This document shows positions 25,380-37,439 of a DNA stretch of 64,000 nucleotides, piece by piece. This stretch comes from Mactra quadrangularis (Eukaryota; Mollusca; Bivalvia; Venerida; Mactridae): NCBI GenBank assembly GCA_025267735.1, contig CM046297.1, positions 33,506,011 to 33,570,010 of the forward strand, written 5' to 3'. The notes beneath the pieces were generated by a model that saw nothing but the letters and a program-made list of their open reading frames with translations, did not search any database and was not told the origin of the DNA. The first letter of the stretch is position 1. Each line of letters starts with the position of its first letter. A program made the translations under genes and the position numbers.

Positions 25380-25745
25380 ATACAACCTGTAACACTTATA
25401 AACCAAATGAACATGAATTTTAAACCAATACATATAGATATTAAATGTTCATTCAATGATTTATTTAAAAAATCATGGGGAACTAGACTAACTATATCTT
25501 CAAAAGAACATACCCATCACTCTTTTTAAGACAATACACCTTTAAGATACATACTAAATAAATATACAACCAGAAATACTTGTGTATAGTTAAACCAATT
25601 TAACATGAATTAAAAACCAAAACGCAAATTTATTAAATGTTCATTCAATGACTAATTTAAACAATCATGGGGAGCTAGTCTAAGTACATAACTATCATTC
25701 TTTTAAAGTCTATACACATATTAGATACAACCAATCACACATATG
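25380..25745. repeat. Tandem ~180-bp units downstream of locus B
   Basis: Two units share TTAAATGTTCATTCAATGA, AATCATGGGGA and CTAGACTAACTATATCTTC-like segments. Related units flank locus A at about 10,330-10,620. They lie 3' of the coding exons and may be part of the 3' UTR or just beyond it. Confidence 0.7.
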
Positions 25746-26775
25746 TATGGTTCTTTAACTCTAACATATAGAATATACGTATGTATTGGTTTAAATACTG
25801 GCATATTGGAGATGGTTTGTAGTTAAACAAACAATCCAGATAACTTGAAACCAGTAAAAGATTGATCATTAACATGTCTCAATGCTAGTAAAATTATTAT
25901 TAATAAAGAATGTCATCTTCATGAGAGTCATTATTATTTTCTTCAAACACATTAACAAGACTACAATAATTATCAGGCTGTAGTTGTTGTAGTAGACAAG
26001 ATTTGTTCCGCTCTGCTCTAAATCTAAAGTAATCATTGTCAAATTCTGTGTTCATCATTAACTGACGACGTGTGCCATCCGAGTATAAAACCATCTGCTT
26101 CTTCATTATCGTCGTCTTCGCTTTTACCTCTGATCGCTAAAATGGAAACGCAGTGGTGAACGATGGAATTCGATACTGTCCTTTCTTCTATATACAATGT
26201 ACTAACATTGTTTTTTGTTTTGTTTTCTGTTTCTAGGCGTAGAAGAACGAAGAAGATGACACAGACGCGAAAGGTAACCCCGGGCCCCCATCTTATGTAT
26301 CTTCATAAATATTATGATATGTTTGTTATTTTATTCCGAACTGGTAAAGATGTATCAATACCATTTTACATACTCGTATTAAAGATTTAACAAGCGGCGT
26401 TACACATTCTGATTTTTAATGTGGTCATGTTCATTAAAACCCTATCTAAATTTTCCGCTCGCATTTTCACTTAATAAACAGTTGACGAGCTTACAGTACA
26501 GTTCACGTTCAACTGACCTTAGCTTTACTATGATATTCATAGCGCAACTCGCAACGAATCGTCCGATCATAGTACATGTCAAAACCCTATCTAAAATTAA
26601 AAATTGTGATTTCGGGGTGCAAGTGTTTCGTTAGAATTATAGCTACGCATCGATTGGTCCACGTTAAGCTCAAGCGAACATGATCCTCAGTGTAATGCCG
26701 AGATAATCCATGATAGTGTTTATATAGTTTGTGTTTACGGAGATTGCAATTGATTTAGAAGACAAATATTCTCAC

Positions 26776-27042
26776 CTTCAGTGAAAGCGTCTATTTCTCT
26801 TTCTTTGTTTTCAATTTGAATATCTAGCTGCGCTATTTTTCTCTCAATGTCACTATATTCTCTCTTGAAAATTTCAGCTTTTAAATTTAGTTCTATTTTT
26901 TGGCGTAGTTCATTTCTTTCTTTGTGCAATTGGATAAGTTTGGGATTTGAATATTCGGATTTTGTTCTTGGTTGCTCTTCATTTATTTGAGTGTATACGT
27001 TTTCCCGAGGACTAGAATGTCTAATACAAAAGTACCCGTGCC
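26776..27042 (-). pseudogene. Locus B exon 6, coiled coil (open)
   Basis: A fully open 267-bp exon with intact splice sites. It encodes GHGYFCIRHSSPRENV followed by the same coiled coil as locus A, with substitutions and two fewer codons. The exon is intact, but the gene around it is broken. Confidence 0.75.
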
Positions 27043-27542
27043 CTACAAAAAATCAATTTTCTAAATGATCATTAAAATTAGGTAGTAAATGCTAACTGAT
27101 TTTGACACAGATTTTGACCCAGAAACTAAATTTTTGTGATTATTAATTGGTATTATATTCAGATTTACACAGCGTAAATGCATTATGTAAAAAAATATGT
27201 TTATATGATTAAATGGACACCATTAATCGTGGCAAAATAAATAAACTGAACAACAGAAATTTAGCTATGTATAGAATGTCTTATCATATTCTACACGTTA
27301 AAGTTAATGTTTTAAAGTCTGAACGATGTACTGAAGTGTTTTTGTATCCATTTGAAATTTTCTTATCATTATACGAATATTTGTTCGCAAAATTAGATAT
27401 CATCAGAAACATATATATATACACTTTAAACGGTTTTTATTATACATTATTGGGTTATTTTTCCGCTGAAATAAAAACAGTAAAGTCGCTATCAATTATA
27501 GATAAGTGTTGTATTATTTTCGTAAAAACATAATCAAATTAC

Positions 27543-27882
27543 CTTTAACTCGTCCGTTTTCTATTAAATGATCAGTTTTCAGATATTCTGTTATCAGTTT
27601 TTTCTAGAACTTCGATAAACGACATATACCAATCGTTATGTTTTTGGGGTATTTTTTCAAGCAATAATAATGCTCCTTCAATAGCCCCCTTGATGTTACA
27701 TTCACAAAGAATGTTTTCTTTGTCTGTGTCAGTTATCAAATCATAGTACATCCAATATGGCATTAGTTCAGGTGGATTGATCATTTTTAAAATAATTGGT
27801 GTAACCTGTTTCAAATGATCTTTTTGATTTCTGTGATTTATAAATTTGTGGCCATGGATGGTATCAACAACGAGAGAGTACC
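27543..27882 (-). pseudogene. Locus B exon 5, CARD 2 with 11-bp deletion
   Basis: The acceptor (GTTTTAG) and donor (GTAATT) are intact. The exon is 340 bp against 351 bp in locus A. The sequence matches CARD 2 through SFIEVLEKTD, then an 11-bp deletion near 27,590 changes frame and the exon runs into TGA. Most of the CARD fold is encoded before the break. Confidence 0.8.
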
Positions 27883-28084
27883 CTAAAACAGAAAAGAAGA
27901 TAAAATAGCGTGCATCTCTAAATCGTTTTTAGCCGGATTTTCAACGAAAACAATTAGGCCTGGAGTTGGCGAATCGCAGACTGGCAGGCGAGTGGTCGGG
28001 AGGCCGGGTCCCGGTGTCGTTTACAAGTTTTTTGCTTTACCATTTATTTCTGCCATTTATTGTCCGATCTTTATGAAACTTCAT

Positions 28085-29847
28085 TTAAGGAATGAATGTA
28101 TAGAAACTGACTTTCATCGAAAAATAAACGTCACTTTTGGTGATAGCTAATTTGCATAAAGGCCGAAGGCCTTTATTCTGAAATTAGCTATCATCAAAAT
28201 GACGTTTATTTTTCGATGAAAGTCAGTTTCTATACATTCATTCCTTATAATTACAACCATTTTTTGCGAAATTTGCGTTAGAATAAAGACCTATTTTCTA
28301 ATGCGTAGAGCCAAATTACACAATAATGCGTAATAGTGCGCATTGATTTCATTCGGTTAACAGTTTTTTAATGCCAACCGTCGGCCATTTTTTTCTTCGA
28401 TTGGATGCAGTTTTTCATTGTTTTCGGACATAACGGCATGAATGATACTTTGAAATGAACATGCATTGAGTTTATTTTTAATAAAAGAACACATGAGAGG
28501 TGGTACGCTATTGTGTAACTCTTTTAAACGGTTTAACAAGTTTCAAGTTTCTACGAAGAACACGTGAGTTTATGATGCAAGTTGTGACCTAGATTAATAT
28601 GTCAACTCGTTGAAACCACCAGTGATTACAAAGGAGCGGTTGTTGGATGTACATTTTTCCGAGTTGAGGCTGTGTTATTTAATCAGAATAATCGGAATGA
28701 GAAAGTTTACTACTGAAATTTGGATCACTTGATGATAACTTAAGCAGTCAGTTCGAGTCAGGAAATTTACATGTCAAGACATTGGATGGAAAGACAAGCT
28801 ATTTTCTGTACTGAGTAAGTGAATGTTTATTATTTATCCCCAAATTACGGAGATTATATGGTTTATATGCTTTTATGTTTTCATGTACATTTTAAAATGA
28901 TCGGTACTTAGGATAGATTCAAAGTCTGGTCATATTAATCTGGAAGCATTTTCATTCCGGTCTGATTAAAAACGTAATAATTATTGACCTTGTTCACTAC
29001 TCAATGCAGAATGTATATGCATGAAGTATACACATGCACTTCTGCGGATACTACATCATTATGACTAGATACAACTATTATCCAATGTATATATCATGTT
29101 ATACGTTCTTTTTTTACTTGATGAGAGGCAACTTGAGTTATTTTGAAATGTAAGCCATGACATACTGATGTTTGCCAAAATACTGATTACTTATCTTATT
29201 GTGGATCAATTTAAATGTGTCGAACTCTTGGTATTTAAAGCTTTATTTATCTTCATTTATTGGTTGTTGTTTTTTTCAGACAAGAAAGTGAAACTAGATG
29301 CCTCGGAAACCAAAGTATTCAGATATCTAAATGAATACCAGTCCATTAGAGCATGCACTTCAGAAGGGCAATGCCATGAAAATCATTTGAAAAAGAAGAC
29401 TGATTCGCTAGAAAAATAAATAAACATTTAATGGTTTAAATGCTGTCAATGTAGCTTAAGTTAAAATTAAAGTTTAATTCTTAATTCTGCATTCAGCATA
29501 TTATTTACTTCCTGGAACATTACATCTTATGAAATATAGATAAAGAACGGTATTACTGCACAATTGTATTGTACATTAAACTCATTTTAATTTCTTTCAA
29601 TAAAAGTTGATTGCACCTTTCTTATTGGTTTTGTGTATCATGTACTTTCCATTGACATTATAGTTATTGACCTGTACGTCATAGCGTGGGAACGCGCTAA
29701 AAATAGCTTTTGAGTCATGAAAGTAGTTCCGGCGTGACGTCATTCATTCAAAACTGCAGTTTATACGAAAATAAAAGCACATTTTTTTAGGTCACATGTT
29801 CACTTTTGACCAATCGGATTCTGTTATTTCATTCAGGTTGTAATTAT
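28085..29847. mobile_element. 1.76-kb insertion in locus B
   Basis: Locus A reads straight through at the matching point (about 13,214), so the boundaries are defined by comparison. Its left part is a hairpin MITE at 28,086-28,247. The rest (28,242-29,847) is bounded by ATAATTACAACC and GGTTGTAATTAT. A splice-like TTTTTTTCAG at 29,279 and an AATAAA at about 29,600 hint at a spliced transcript on the plus strand. The short frame 29,168-29,419 has no recognised domain. Confidence 0.7.
28086..28247. mobile_element. Hairpin MITE
   Basis: The arms are near-perfect inverted repeats: AAGGAATGAATGTATAGAAA at the left, TTTCTATACATTCATTCCTT at the right, with the match continuing inwards through TCATCGAAAAATAAACGTCA. 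The centre is AAAGGCCGAAGGCCTTT. Essentially the whole unit can fold into one stem. Confidence 0.9.
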
Positions 29848-30548
29848 ACAATGATAATATACCATGTGATGAACAGATTGAGAGAGTTACCATTTCATTT
29901 TCCTTTGTATTCTTTTGTCTTTACGTTTTAAATATGTTGTATATGTATGTCATTTATGGTCAGAACTTGATGTAAATCCGAATTCAATGTTGTTTTCACA
30001 TTAAAATTCTTGTATGTACGTTATCGCCGGATATGAATCCAAATCGATTATATCTAAGACAACATGTGCAGTAAAATACTTTTTACTATAACCCTTTAAT
30101 TTCTAACGAATTTAGAGATTTCTTAAAAAAATGTTTGTTTTTACTGCAACTGGTTTTTTTCATTAGGTATTGACTTGAAACTTTAAGTATATGTTTCTAA
30201 TTATCAACCACATCTCATGTGGCAAGGATCATAACTATAAATACATTTATTTTCATAATTTACCTCCCTTGAACTTAAAGTTGTTTTTTAAAAGATTTAT
30301 TTGTTCATACTGCAACTGTTTTATTTCTTTAGGTATCAACTTCTAACGTTAAATATACGTATGTTCCTTATCATCAACCATATCTCATGTGACATGGTTC
30401 ATAACTCAAAAACATTTTTTTTCACGTGACAAATACTTAAATAGTCGAGCATGCTAACTCTACTGACAGCTCTTGTTATTAAAGAATATCAAAACGCATA
30501 TTTTTATGCTAGTTATGGGTGTCGATTATGTTCTATTATATACTTTAC

Positions 30549-30680
30549 CACATTGCTCCAAAGCATCAATAAATTTGCACCAATTTTCAATCTCTTTACT
30601 TCGCTTCATTTCCCCTAATATCATTCCAACGGCGTCTTTTTCTGTAAACCTCGCTACTGCGTATATATCGTCCTGATATT
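30549..30680 (-). pseudogene. Locus B exon 4, second half of CARD 1 (open)
   Basis: An open 132-bp exon, the same length as in locus A, with a CCCTTGCAG acceptor and a GTAAAG donor. It encodes QDDIYAVARFTEKDAV and NWCKFIDALEQCG. It belongs to a gene that is disabled elsewhere. Confidence 0.75.
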
Positions 30681-31969
30681 CTGCAAGGGAATTAATACTG
30701 CACATTAATCGGTAGTGACCAAGCTGTTAAGACGTTTTACAATTAATATTGTCCGCATTAGTTTAAGTCTTATCCAAAACCTATCCAGTTGTTTCGTTTG
30801 TTTGTTTGGGTTTTACGGCGCAACAACACAGAAAGGTTATATCGCGCCGAATCTAGTTGCTTCCTCAAGCAAGAAAGGTTTTCCTGCAATCTTAATACTA
30901 CTCTAAAATGATGAAATATTTTGAATTAGTGACACTTAAGATATTACAGCTATAAGACGAAGGAATGCTTAATTTCCAAAATTGATCGAGATAAAAAAAA
31001 TTTAGTAAAATAGATAATTAGTAAAAACTGATATTTGGTGCAAACTGGATATAATAACTCTCTACAAATGATGCAAAAATGAGGTAAGTTTTGTATACCT
31101 TTAACTCCGTTGGAAGACATAAAATATTGATCTACCCAGTCATTTAATGTATCTTTTATGCATTGTTTAAGACTTGTTCATTTTCTTTGAGCAAATTCTA
31201 GTATATACAATGAATTCATTTCGACATTTACTGAATCAACTTACTGAAATATAGTCCCTTTGTATTCTTTGTAAATTCAGGTTTAAAAAAGGACAACAAA
31301 AATACAATATTTACCTAGAAATGGCAACAGAGGAAGAATGCCATTGACCTTTATGTTTTGGATAATGGTTTCACGTTCGTGAGAAAAGTTTATAGGTTGT
31401 TATAAATGCGTTTAACATTATTTCGCTGCAAGTTTTATCTTCTATATCAAAGCTTTTGTGTTTTATATTTCAAACTAAACATCTTTATTTTCTTATTGCC
31501 ACGGGACACATTAACTGCATACTACACAAGTGTATTGACTTTATCGACACAATTTAATTGTAGATGTGCCGTTTGACTAGATGAAACTTACTAACATATA
31601 CCTTCAATTACTAACGAAGTATTAAAAGATGCCCATTTACTTGGAAGTATTAAAAGATTCCTATTTAAAATTTGGTGTAGCCGCGTCCGTAGCGTAGTGG
31701 TTAGCAAATTGGACTATGAATCCGGAGATCGCGTGCATTTCATTCCACAGAAAACGCCCATTAAAAGCAAAAGACTTTTGCCATCACCTTTGACCTTAGG
31801 TAGGCTGAACCTGCCTGCTTCTGAGCAAGTGGTTCCTAACCCATCGCAAAAAACCTCTTTGCCTTATGGAATAGCTGTGTACAGAACTTGTAGGAATGAA
31901 ATGCCATTTAAGGTTATCTGGTGCTCTCTCATTTTAAATCTTAAATACATGACCTAAGATTATTTGATC

Positions 31970-33600
31970 AACCCTTTTTGATACGGGTAACCAGTTGAGT
32001 TTGACAAAATGATTCTGGCTAAGGTGAGAGTCTTTGCATCCAGTCTTAACACAAACTTTATCATTTTGTTCTGAGTCACCTGTAGCTTATTCTTAAGTTG
32101 CTGAGACAAACAATTGTACCATACTGCAGATCAATAATAAAAAAACACTGATGAGAGATTTTTGTTAGTAACTTTTTGGTGTAAAGATTTAAGAACTTCC
32201 TTTTTCTATACAAGAACTTAAATCTAGAATAAGATTTCGATATTATTGACCTGGTCATTGAATCAAAGGCCCAACCGTTGAGGTTATACCCTTCCATGAT
32301 AATTTTACCATATTTTCCTTCATTGATTAGATAATTTGGAGAAATGTCCGGCCTTGTGGAAGGGTAGTTGAGTACTGGTTATAGACGATGGTCCAGGAAA
32401 ACTAGGTTAGGTGCGCTGGACGCCGCAAAATGACCTAAATTGTGTTGACACAGCGTTAAATTTAATAATTAGTAAAATAAATAAAGTAAATACATTGAAT
32501 CAAAGGAAAGATTCTGATCAAGAGTAGCACCAAGATATTTGACGGATTATTTTGCTTCAATATGTTAACCATTGCAACTTACATTTAGATTTGTTTGAGA
32601 TTTTTACCTCTGTTTGGAACCAAATGATACCAATTTAGTCTTACATAGATAGAGAGATAACTTGTTACAAATTTACCATTGACTCAGAGTTTCCATTTCT
32701 GAGCTTAGAAATGATTCTATGTCTGACCGATTTTTCCAGATACCAAAATTGCTGAATCATCAGCGTACAGTGATATTATTTATCAACTTATTCTTGGCCG
32801 CACCAGACATATCATTCTCATATATCAGAAACAACAAAGGGCATAGTTTAGAGCCCTGTGGAACACCACAAGAAATACCTACTTAAGAGGATTGAATTTC
32901 ATTTATATCAACTAACCGGTTCCTATCAGTAAGATATGATTTTAACCACTGTACTGCAATACCAAATAGACCATTAGCCTTAAGTTTCATAATCAGAATA
33001 GCATGATTAACAGTATCAATTGCTTTCTTCAAATCCAGTAAAAGTAATTTTTCAACGAATTTTGAAGCAACAGAAGTAAAAAAATATAAAATTGTTCTCC
33101 TCCTTTTAACTTGTCAAAACAAATTTCATCTCCGATTTTCAAGGCAAGATTACCTCCAGTTTGATTCTTTTTTAAGTCAAACCCAACGATTTAAACTATT
33201 CCAAAGTGACTTGGAATCCGACTTCAAGCTTCAAGAGATTTACAAAAATAATTGTTTTTAGCTTCAAAACAGAATATTTAGTCTTATTTCTACATTATTG
33301 GAAATAATTACTATTCTCTACAGTTTTGTTATTATTATAAAAGGTTACAAGCGCTATCTCTCTCTTTAATACAAGTTAATGCATCTGAATTAATCCATTT
33401 CTCACATGAAAAGAAGTGTTAACAACATATCTAAAACATTCAGATTTTTAACAGACGACCAAAGATATTTACACTGAGCACGGAATACACTTTCAACAAC
33501 CCGGGCAACAAATCGCAATTTGATTGAAATTTTAAAAAACGACAATTCGTTGAATACTTTAACTCGTATGGCATATATATATATACTATATAAGTATTTC
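31970..33600 (-). mobile_element. LINE remnant, locus B copy
   Basis: Homologous to the LINE at 15,640-17,795 and in the same intron position. It has further internal deletions (part of the RT core near 33,040) and a SINE-like insertion at about 32,250-32,490. It lacks the tandem repeat insertion present at 16,100-16,580 in copy A. Confidence 0.8.
32270..32470 (+). repeat. SINE body inserted in the locus B LINE
   Basis: GGTTATACCCTTCCATGATA, GGAGAAATGTCCGGCCTTGT and GGTGCGCTGGACGCCGCAAA match the SINE at 55,205-55,490 in the opposite orientation. Absent from the copy A LINE, so it inserted after duplication. Confidence 0.7.
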
Positions 33601-33650
33601 AAGAAACTTGAAATTGGTGAAAATGATATTTAAAATATATATGATAACAA

Positions 33651-33740
33651 CAAAGGTCAAGGTCACCAGCGCTTCATATGGGAGAGAAGACAGCATGGAC
33701 ATCACACGGGCGTATAATCCCACCTGAATAAGCTCTTGTT
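33651..33740 (+). repeat. Truncated end of an AGGTCA array in locus B
   Basis: AAGGTCAAGGTCACCAGCGC followed by CACACGGGCGTATAAT matches the end of the locus A array (about 20,863-20,950). It abuts sequence homologous to A 18,014, so it marks a deletion junction. Confidence 0.75.
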
Positions 33741-34139
33741 ATGTATGATACTTGTAAATTTTATTTCCAATTTACAATATGTTGTGTTTTATGCAGGGCA
33801 TTTGTCTAATGGCAACGTTTTACATTAAAATATAGAATGGCATAGTCGTGTATACATAATATACATACCCTACAATGTAGAATTGACGGGGTATTTAAAA
33901 GTACAGCGCAGTAGAACCACACAAAATCCGACAAGCATTAATGGGCCGGACCAATTGCCCGGTTTGGAGAGGAATACTGTTTATATAAGTTAGGTATTTA
34001 ACTATACAGTCCAAACCAAGTTAAAGATGCAGATTGGGTCACACTACTTCATTTGTTCATTCTGAAGCTTCATTTTGACTAAAGGGAAACTACTGACATG
34101 CCCTACCTAAACCTTAGTCCCATAAAATCATGGCTTGTT

Positions 34140-35290
34140 GCTGACCCGTAGGTGCAAACAGTCGTTGGCCGTGGGAAGCCTTGCGTATGTTCGGTGCGTC
34201 TACGGCTTTGTGGTCACTTAAGTTTGTTCCGTGCTGCCAATTGTAAGAGCGGCAGAACGGGCATCGTACTGGCTATTCACGGATGTAGAAGACTCCCGTA
34301 CGGCCGCCGCAAGGACGATGGGCGGATACATTTTGTCTGATAAGATGATGACGTAAAGCCTGTTAAGAAAACATAGACAAACGGAATACGTATCGTATGA
34401 CCAGGACATTTAGCACACATGTACTGCATATCATAATATTGAAGGCTTATATTGCTCCCCCACTTTCTTTTGGTTGCTGCGGTGGTGCCATTTCGGATGT
34501 AATTTCATCAACAATGATCCAACAATTAGGTGAAAAGTTAGTAAAACGTTTCCATAGAATTTTTTCAAGAGGGTAGATCTTAAAATCTTGGTGGCAACTC
34601 CACTGAACCTCTTCGTTCAATCCATCTTGCAGCAAATTTCTGGTTCAAGAAATTAACAACACAATTTACAGATTGTGAGAAGATTTTACAATCATGAAAC
34701 CTGCCGTTGTTGCGCTAATGTATCAAGCGTTCCCCGCAAGTGGCCCCCGATTGTTCACGACTCTATTTACGGCTAAGTGCCGTGCGTGATCGTGTCTGGA
34801 AGATGTGCATACACATCTTCCAGACACGATTCATTACGACTCGATTTAATTCAATCTTCTTACGGATCCGTACGTTGCCCACACGACAGCCCGCACGGTC
34901 ATCTACGATTCTAGCCCTTATATGTCCGTAATCAACATTATTTCGCTATTGTGACCACATCCTGGTGGTCTATCTTTCTATCTATTGATACTGCCAACAT
35001 CTCTCGCGTGTATTCTAGGCAGGTCTTACGGCTTACGGCCTATAATGAAATCGCTTTCAGTAGAACGGTTTGTTACGAGTGACGTACGGGTCCCGGGCGG
35101 CATTCGCACGGGTCATACGATATGTATTCCGTTAGTCTTTGTTTTCTTAACAGGCTTTACGTCTTCATCTTATCAGACAAAATGCATACGCCCATCGGTC
35201 TTGTGGCGGCTGCACGGGAGTCTTCTATATCCGTGAATAGCCCGTGCGATACACGTACTGCCGCTCTTACGATTGGCCGCACGATTAAGA
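34140..35290. mobile_element. GC-rich fold-back element in locus B
   Basis: Inverted arms of about 165 bp lie at 34,231-34,398 and 35,105-35,273. Both read through GTAAGAGCGGCAG, GGCTATTCACGGAT, AGAAGACTCCCGT, TTTTGTCTGATAAGATGA and GTAAAGCCTGTTAAGAAAAC. Base composition is clearly more GC-rich than the neighbourhood. Copy A has no equivalent, so insertion followed the duplication. No transposase frame is recognised. Confidence 0.7.
34791..34828. repeat. Perfect 17-bp hairpin inside the GC-rich element
   Basis: CGTGTCTGGAAGATGTG is followed by CATA and then its exact reverse complement. It sits in the spacer between the fold-back arms. Confidence 0.9.
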
Positions 35291-36381
35291 GGATTTGGTA
35301 CTTTAAGGCACTTGGTGACAATACTTCGGTAAATTTTGTTGAAATCCATTGACCAATGTAGATGGAATGTTCAAATAGAATTTCCCCCCTATTCAATACC
35401 CATGTCTAATCGTTGATTAGCTATGAGGAAAACTGTCGTCTGTTCTATTAAATGTTGTCTGCTAAATTGATTTTTTATCCATTGTTTGAAAAAATGGTGA
35501 AAATATTGTCTGAATGACAAACAGTTTGGAACAAGGTTTCACAAAAACAATTTACTTACTCAATTTTGTCGGAGATATTCGTTAATGCAGTACTAGTAAC
35601 ACTATCAATAACTATGCATGGGCCTCAATTTATTTAACTGGCTAGTGAACACCAAAAATGTCATGAAATAAGAAATACTTGAAAGTTTCACCTCTTTTAT
35701 GATGTAACCACTATATCACATTTTCTTTTGATGTCCAAGATTTTTAAATTGTGTCATTTACACCTAAATCAATAGATTTAGCTTTTCGAAGAACAAATGA
35801 GTAGGTTGACTGAGTGCCGTTATATTACTTATACAATGTGATGCTATTGCGTTAAAACCAACAAGAACAAAACACCTATAGTACTTTATACAATTAAGTA
35901 TTAGAAATATCTAACCTACCTTTTTCTTCTTTCAATCGCCGTGGCAATTTCCCATTGTGCATGGCAATTACTTCTGATTATTGGTTACAATTATTTAAAT
36001 TTACATTTAAATCATAATTAAATCACGATTGTTTTGTAATTTTTATTAAATGTAATTATTAACCAAATTAACTACTTTGCCAAATAATAAACACAATACG
36101 TTATGCCTAAATTTATCATCAGGACTGTGTAGGTTAATTCCAAATTACATAAGGCGTAATTCATCCGTAATGTTGACAATTTTTGTGGCCTATTGTGTTA
36201 CCAGTTCTAATCTACTTTTCCACAAAAATGACAATATTTTTCAAATACTTAGACAGGTATATACATGTACGTCATGGAAGGATATAGCCGCTCGGGTTGA
36301 TTTCGAACTCGTATCACCTGTGGATAACTAGATATGAAATCATGTTTATCTGCCACCTTTGCTACGGACCCGGGTTTTTAA

Positions 36382-36999
36382 ATGTCTTTATGTTTTATAA
36401 TATGTGCTGTTTATAATATGTACAATGTTGGGAGAATAACCTGGGCAACCCATGTAAAGAACGTATTGTTTAAGTTTGGGTTTGGATACGCCTGGCTTGC
36501 CAATGAAGTAGGTGATGTTGTTAGGTTTACGACAATGTTTAAGTCAAGGCTTAAAGACTGTTCATGGCAAAATTTAAGGGAGAGAATTGAAACCTCTCAT
36601 AAAACTATCTATTATAGAGAATTCAAAACTATGTTAAATGTTGAGCGGTATCTTTCTATAGACTTACCGTACATATACAAAAAAGCATTATCTAACTTTA
36701 GATGCTCTGGACATTGTCTTAACATTGAAAAAGGAAGACATCAAAATATTGATGCAACATATAGATTTTGTACGTACTGTCTCAGAAATAATGTCTATGT
36801 GGTTGAAGACGAATTGCACATGGTACTTGTGTGTCCTTTATACAAAGATTTAAGAGTAGAATTATTTCCATCGTCTTGGTTGTCTAAACATATATGTCCA
36901 CAAACATTCTATTACATAATGTCTGACAGCAATGAAAACAACATTAACCGTCTTGCTAAATTTCTCTATAGAGCTTTCTTACTGAGACAGACTCAGTAA
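36382..36999 (+). pseudogene. LINE RT C-terminal domain remnant
   Basis: The frame is open for 205 codons. The last third has FCTYCLRNNVYVVEDELHMV then LVCPLYKDLR. This is the C-x2-C..H-x4-C region with the EDE.H....CP.Y signature found at the C terminus of CR1/L2-like LINE proteins. The N-terminal two thirds fit the region after the RT palm. The upstream RT is missing, so this is a 5'-truncated insertion with its 3' end at the pentamer tail at 37,267. Confidence 0.72.
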
Positions 37000-37266
37000 A
37001 TATTGTTTATAATGTATTAAATATAAAATGTTGATAACGTTTTTTATTAATATACATTCATAATTACATTACAACACTATTAATGACAAAGATTGTACAA
37101 TATTCTGTATATAATTGTAAATACTTTATAGAATTGCATTGTATGCACTATCACTCTACATGTATGTTTAATGTTTTAATTTTCATTAATTATGTTAAAT
37201 ATAATCACCCATGTAATGTATTGACAATGATTTGTATTTTGGGCCGGTGGCCTTGTAAAACAAAAT

Positions 37267-37306
37267 AAACTATTGTATTGTATTGTATTGTATTGTATTG
37301 TATTGT
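37267..37306 (+). repeat. (TATTG)n LINE tail
   Basis: Seven to eight TATTG pentamers follow GGGCCGGTGGCCTTGTAAAA and AATAAAC. Short tandem tails in place of poly(A) are typical of CR1/L2-group LINEs, which supports the call for 36,382-36,999. Confidence 0.85.
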
Positions 37307-37439
37307 TTATGTTTTTAGATACAACTGTAGTAATTGAGAATCTAAGAAGGATAAGAGTTCTTTAGATAATGAGCGATACTTTGTTCCCATCAGAGATGCG
37401 TTGATCCTTTGGTAAGTGAATCTATGATTTATATAAAGG

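Larger units (their letters stand above)
25900..35955 (-). pseudogene. Tandem-CARD coiled-coil gene, locus B, disabled
   Basis: Recognisable exons are 35955-35920 (exon 1), 31394-31315 (remnant of exon 3), 30680-30549 (exon 4), 27882-27543 (exon 5), 27042-26776 (exon 6) and 26123-25900 (exon 7). Lesions are several and independent. Exon 1 has a TGA after MGNCHGD. Exon 2 is deleted. Exon 3 has lost its acceptor and about three quarters of its length. Exon 5 has an 11-bp deletion after VLEKTD that shifts the frame. Exon 7 has one extra base near its middle. Exons 4 and 6 remain open, so inactivation may be fairly recent, or a truncated transcript could still be made. Confidence 0.8.
25440..36205 (-). 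repeat. Segmental duplication, copy B (degraded)
   Basis: This block repeats locus A in direct orientation. Relative to A it has a 1.76-kb insertion at 28,085-29,847, a GC-rich fold-back at about 34,140-35,290, a SINE inside the LINE, and a deletion of the A interval 18,015-20,862. Near its 5' end, two blocks homologous to A 23,680-23,910 and A 22,730-23,170 appear at 35,295-35,525 and 35,765-36,205. Their order is swapped relative to A, so a rearrangement followed the duplication. Confidence 0.75.

Noticed and set aside
36077..36331. 84-codon plus-strand frame upstream of the LINE remnant
   Set aside because: It crosses a block homologous to the non-coding 5' flank of locus A and shows no domain.
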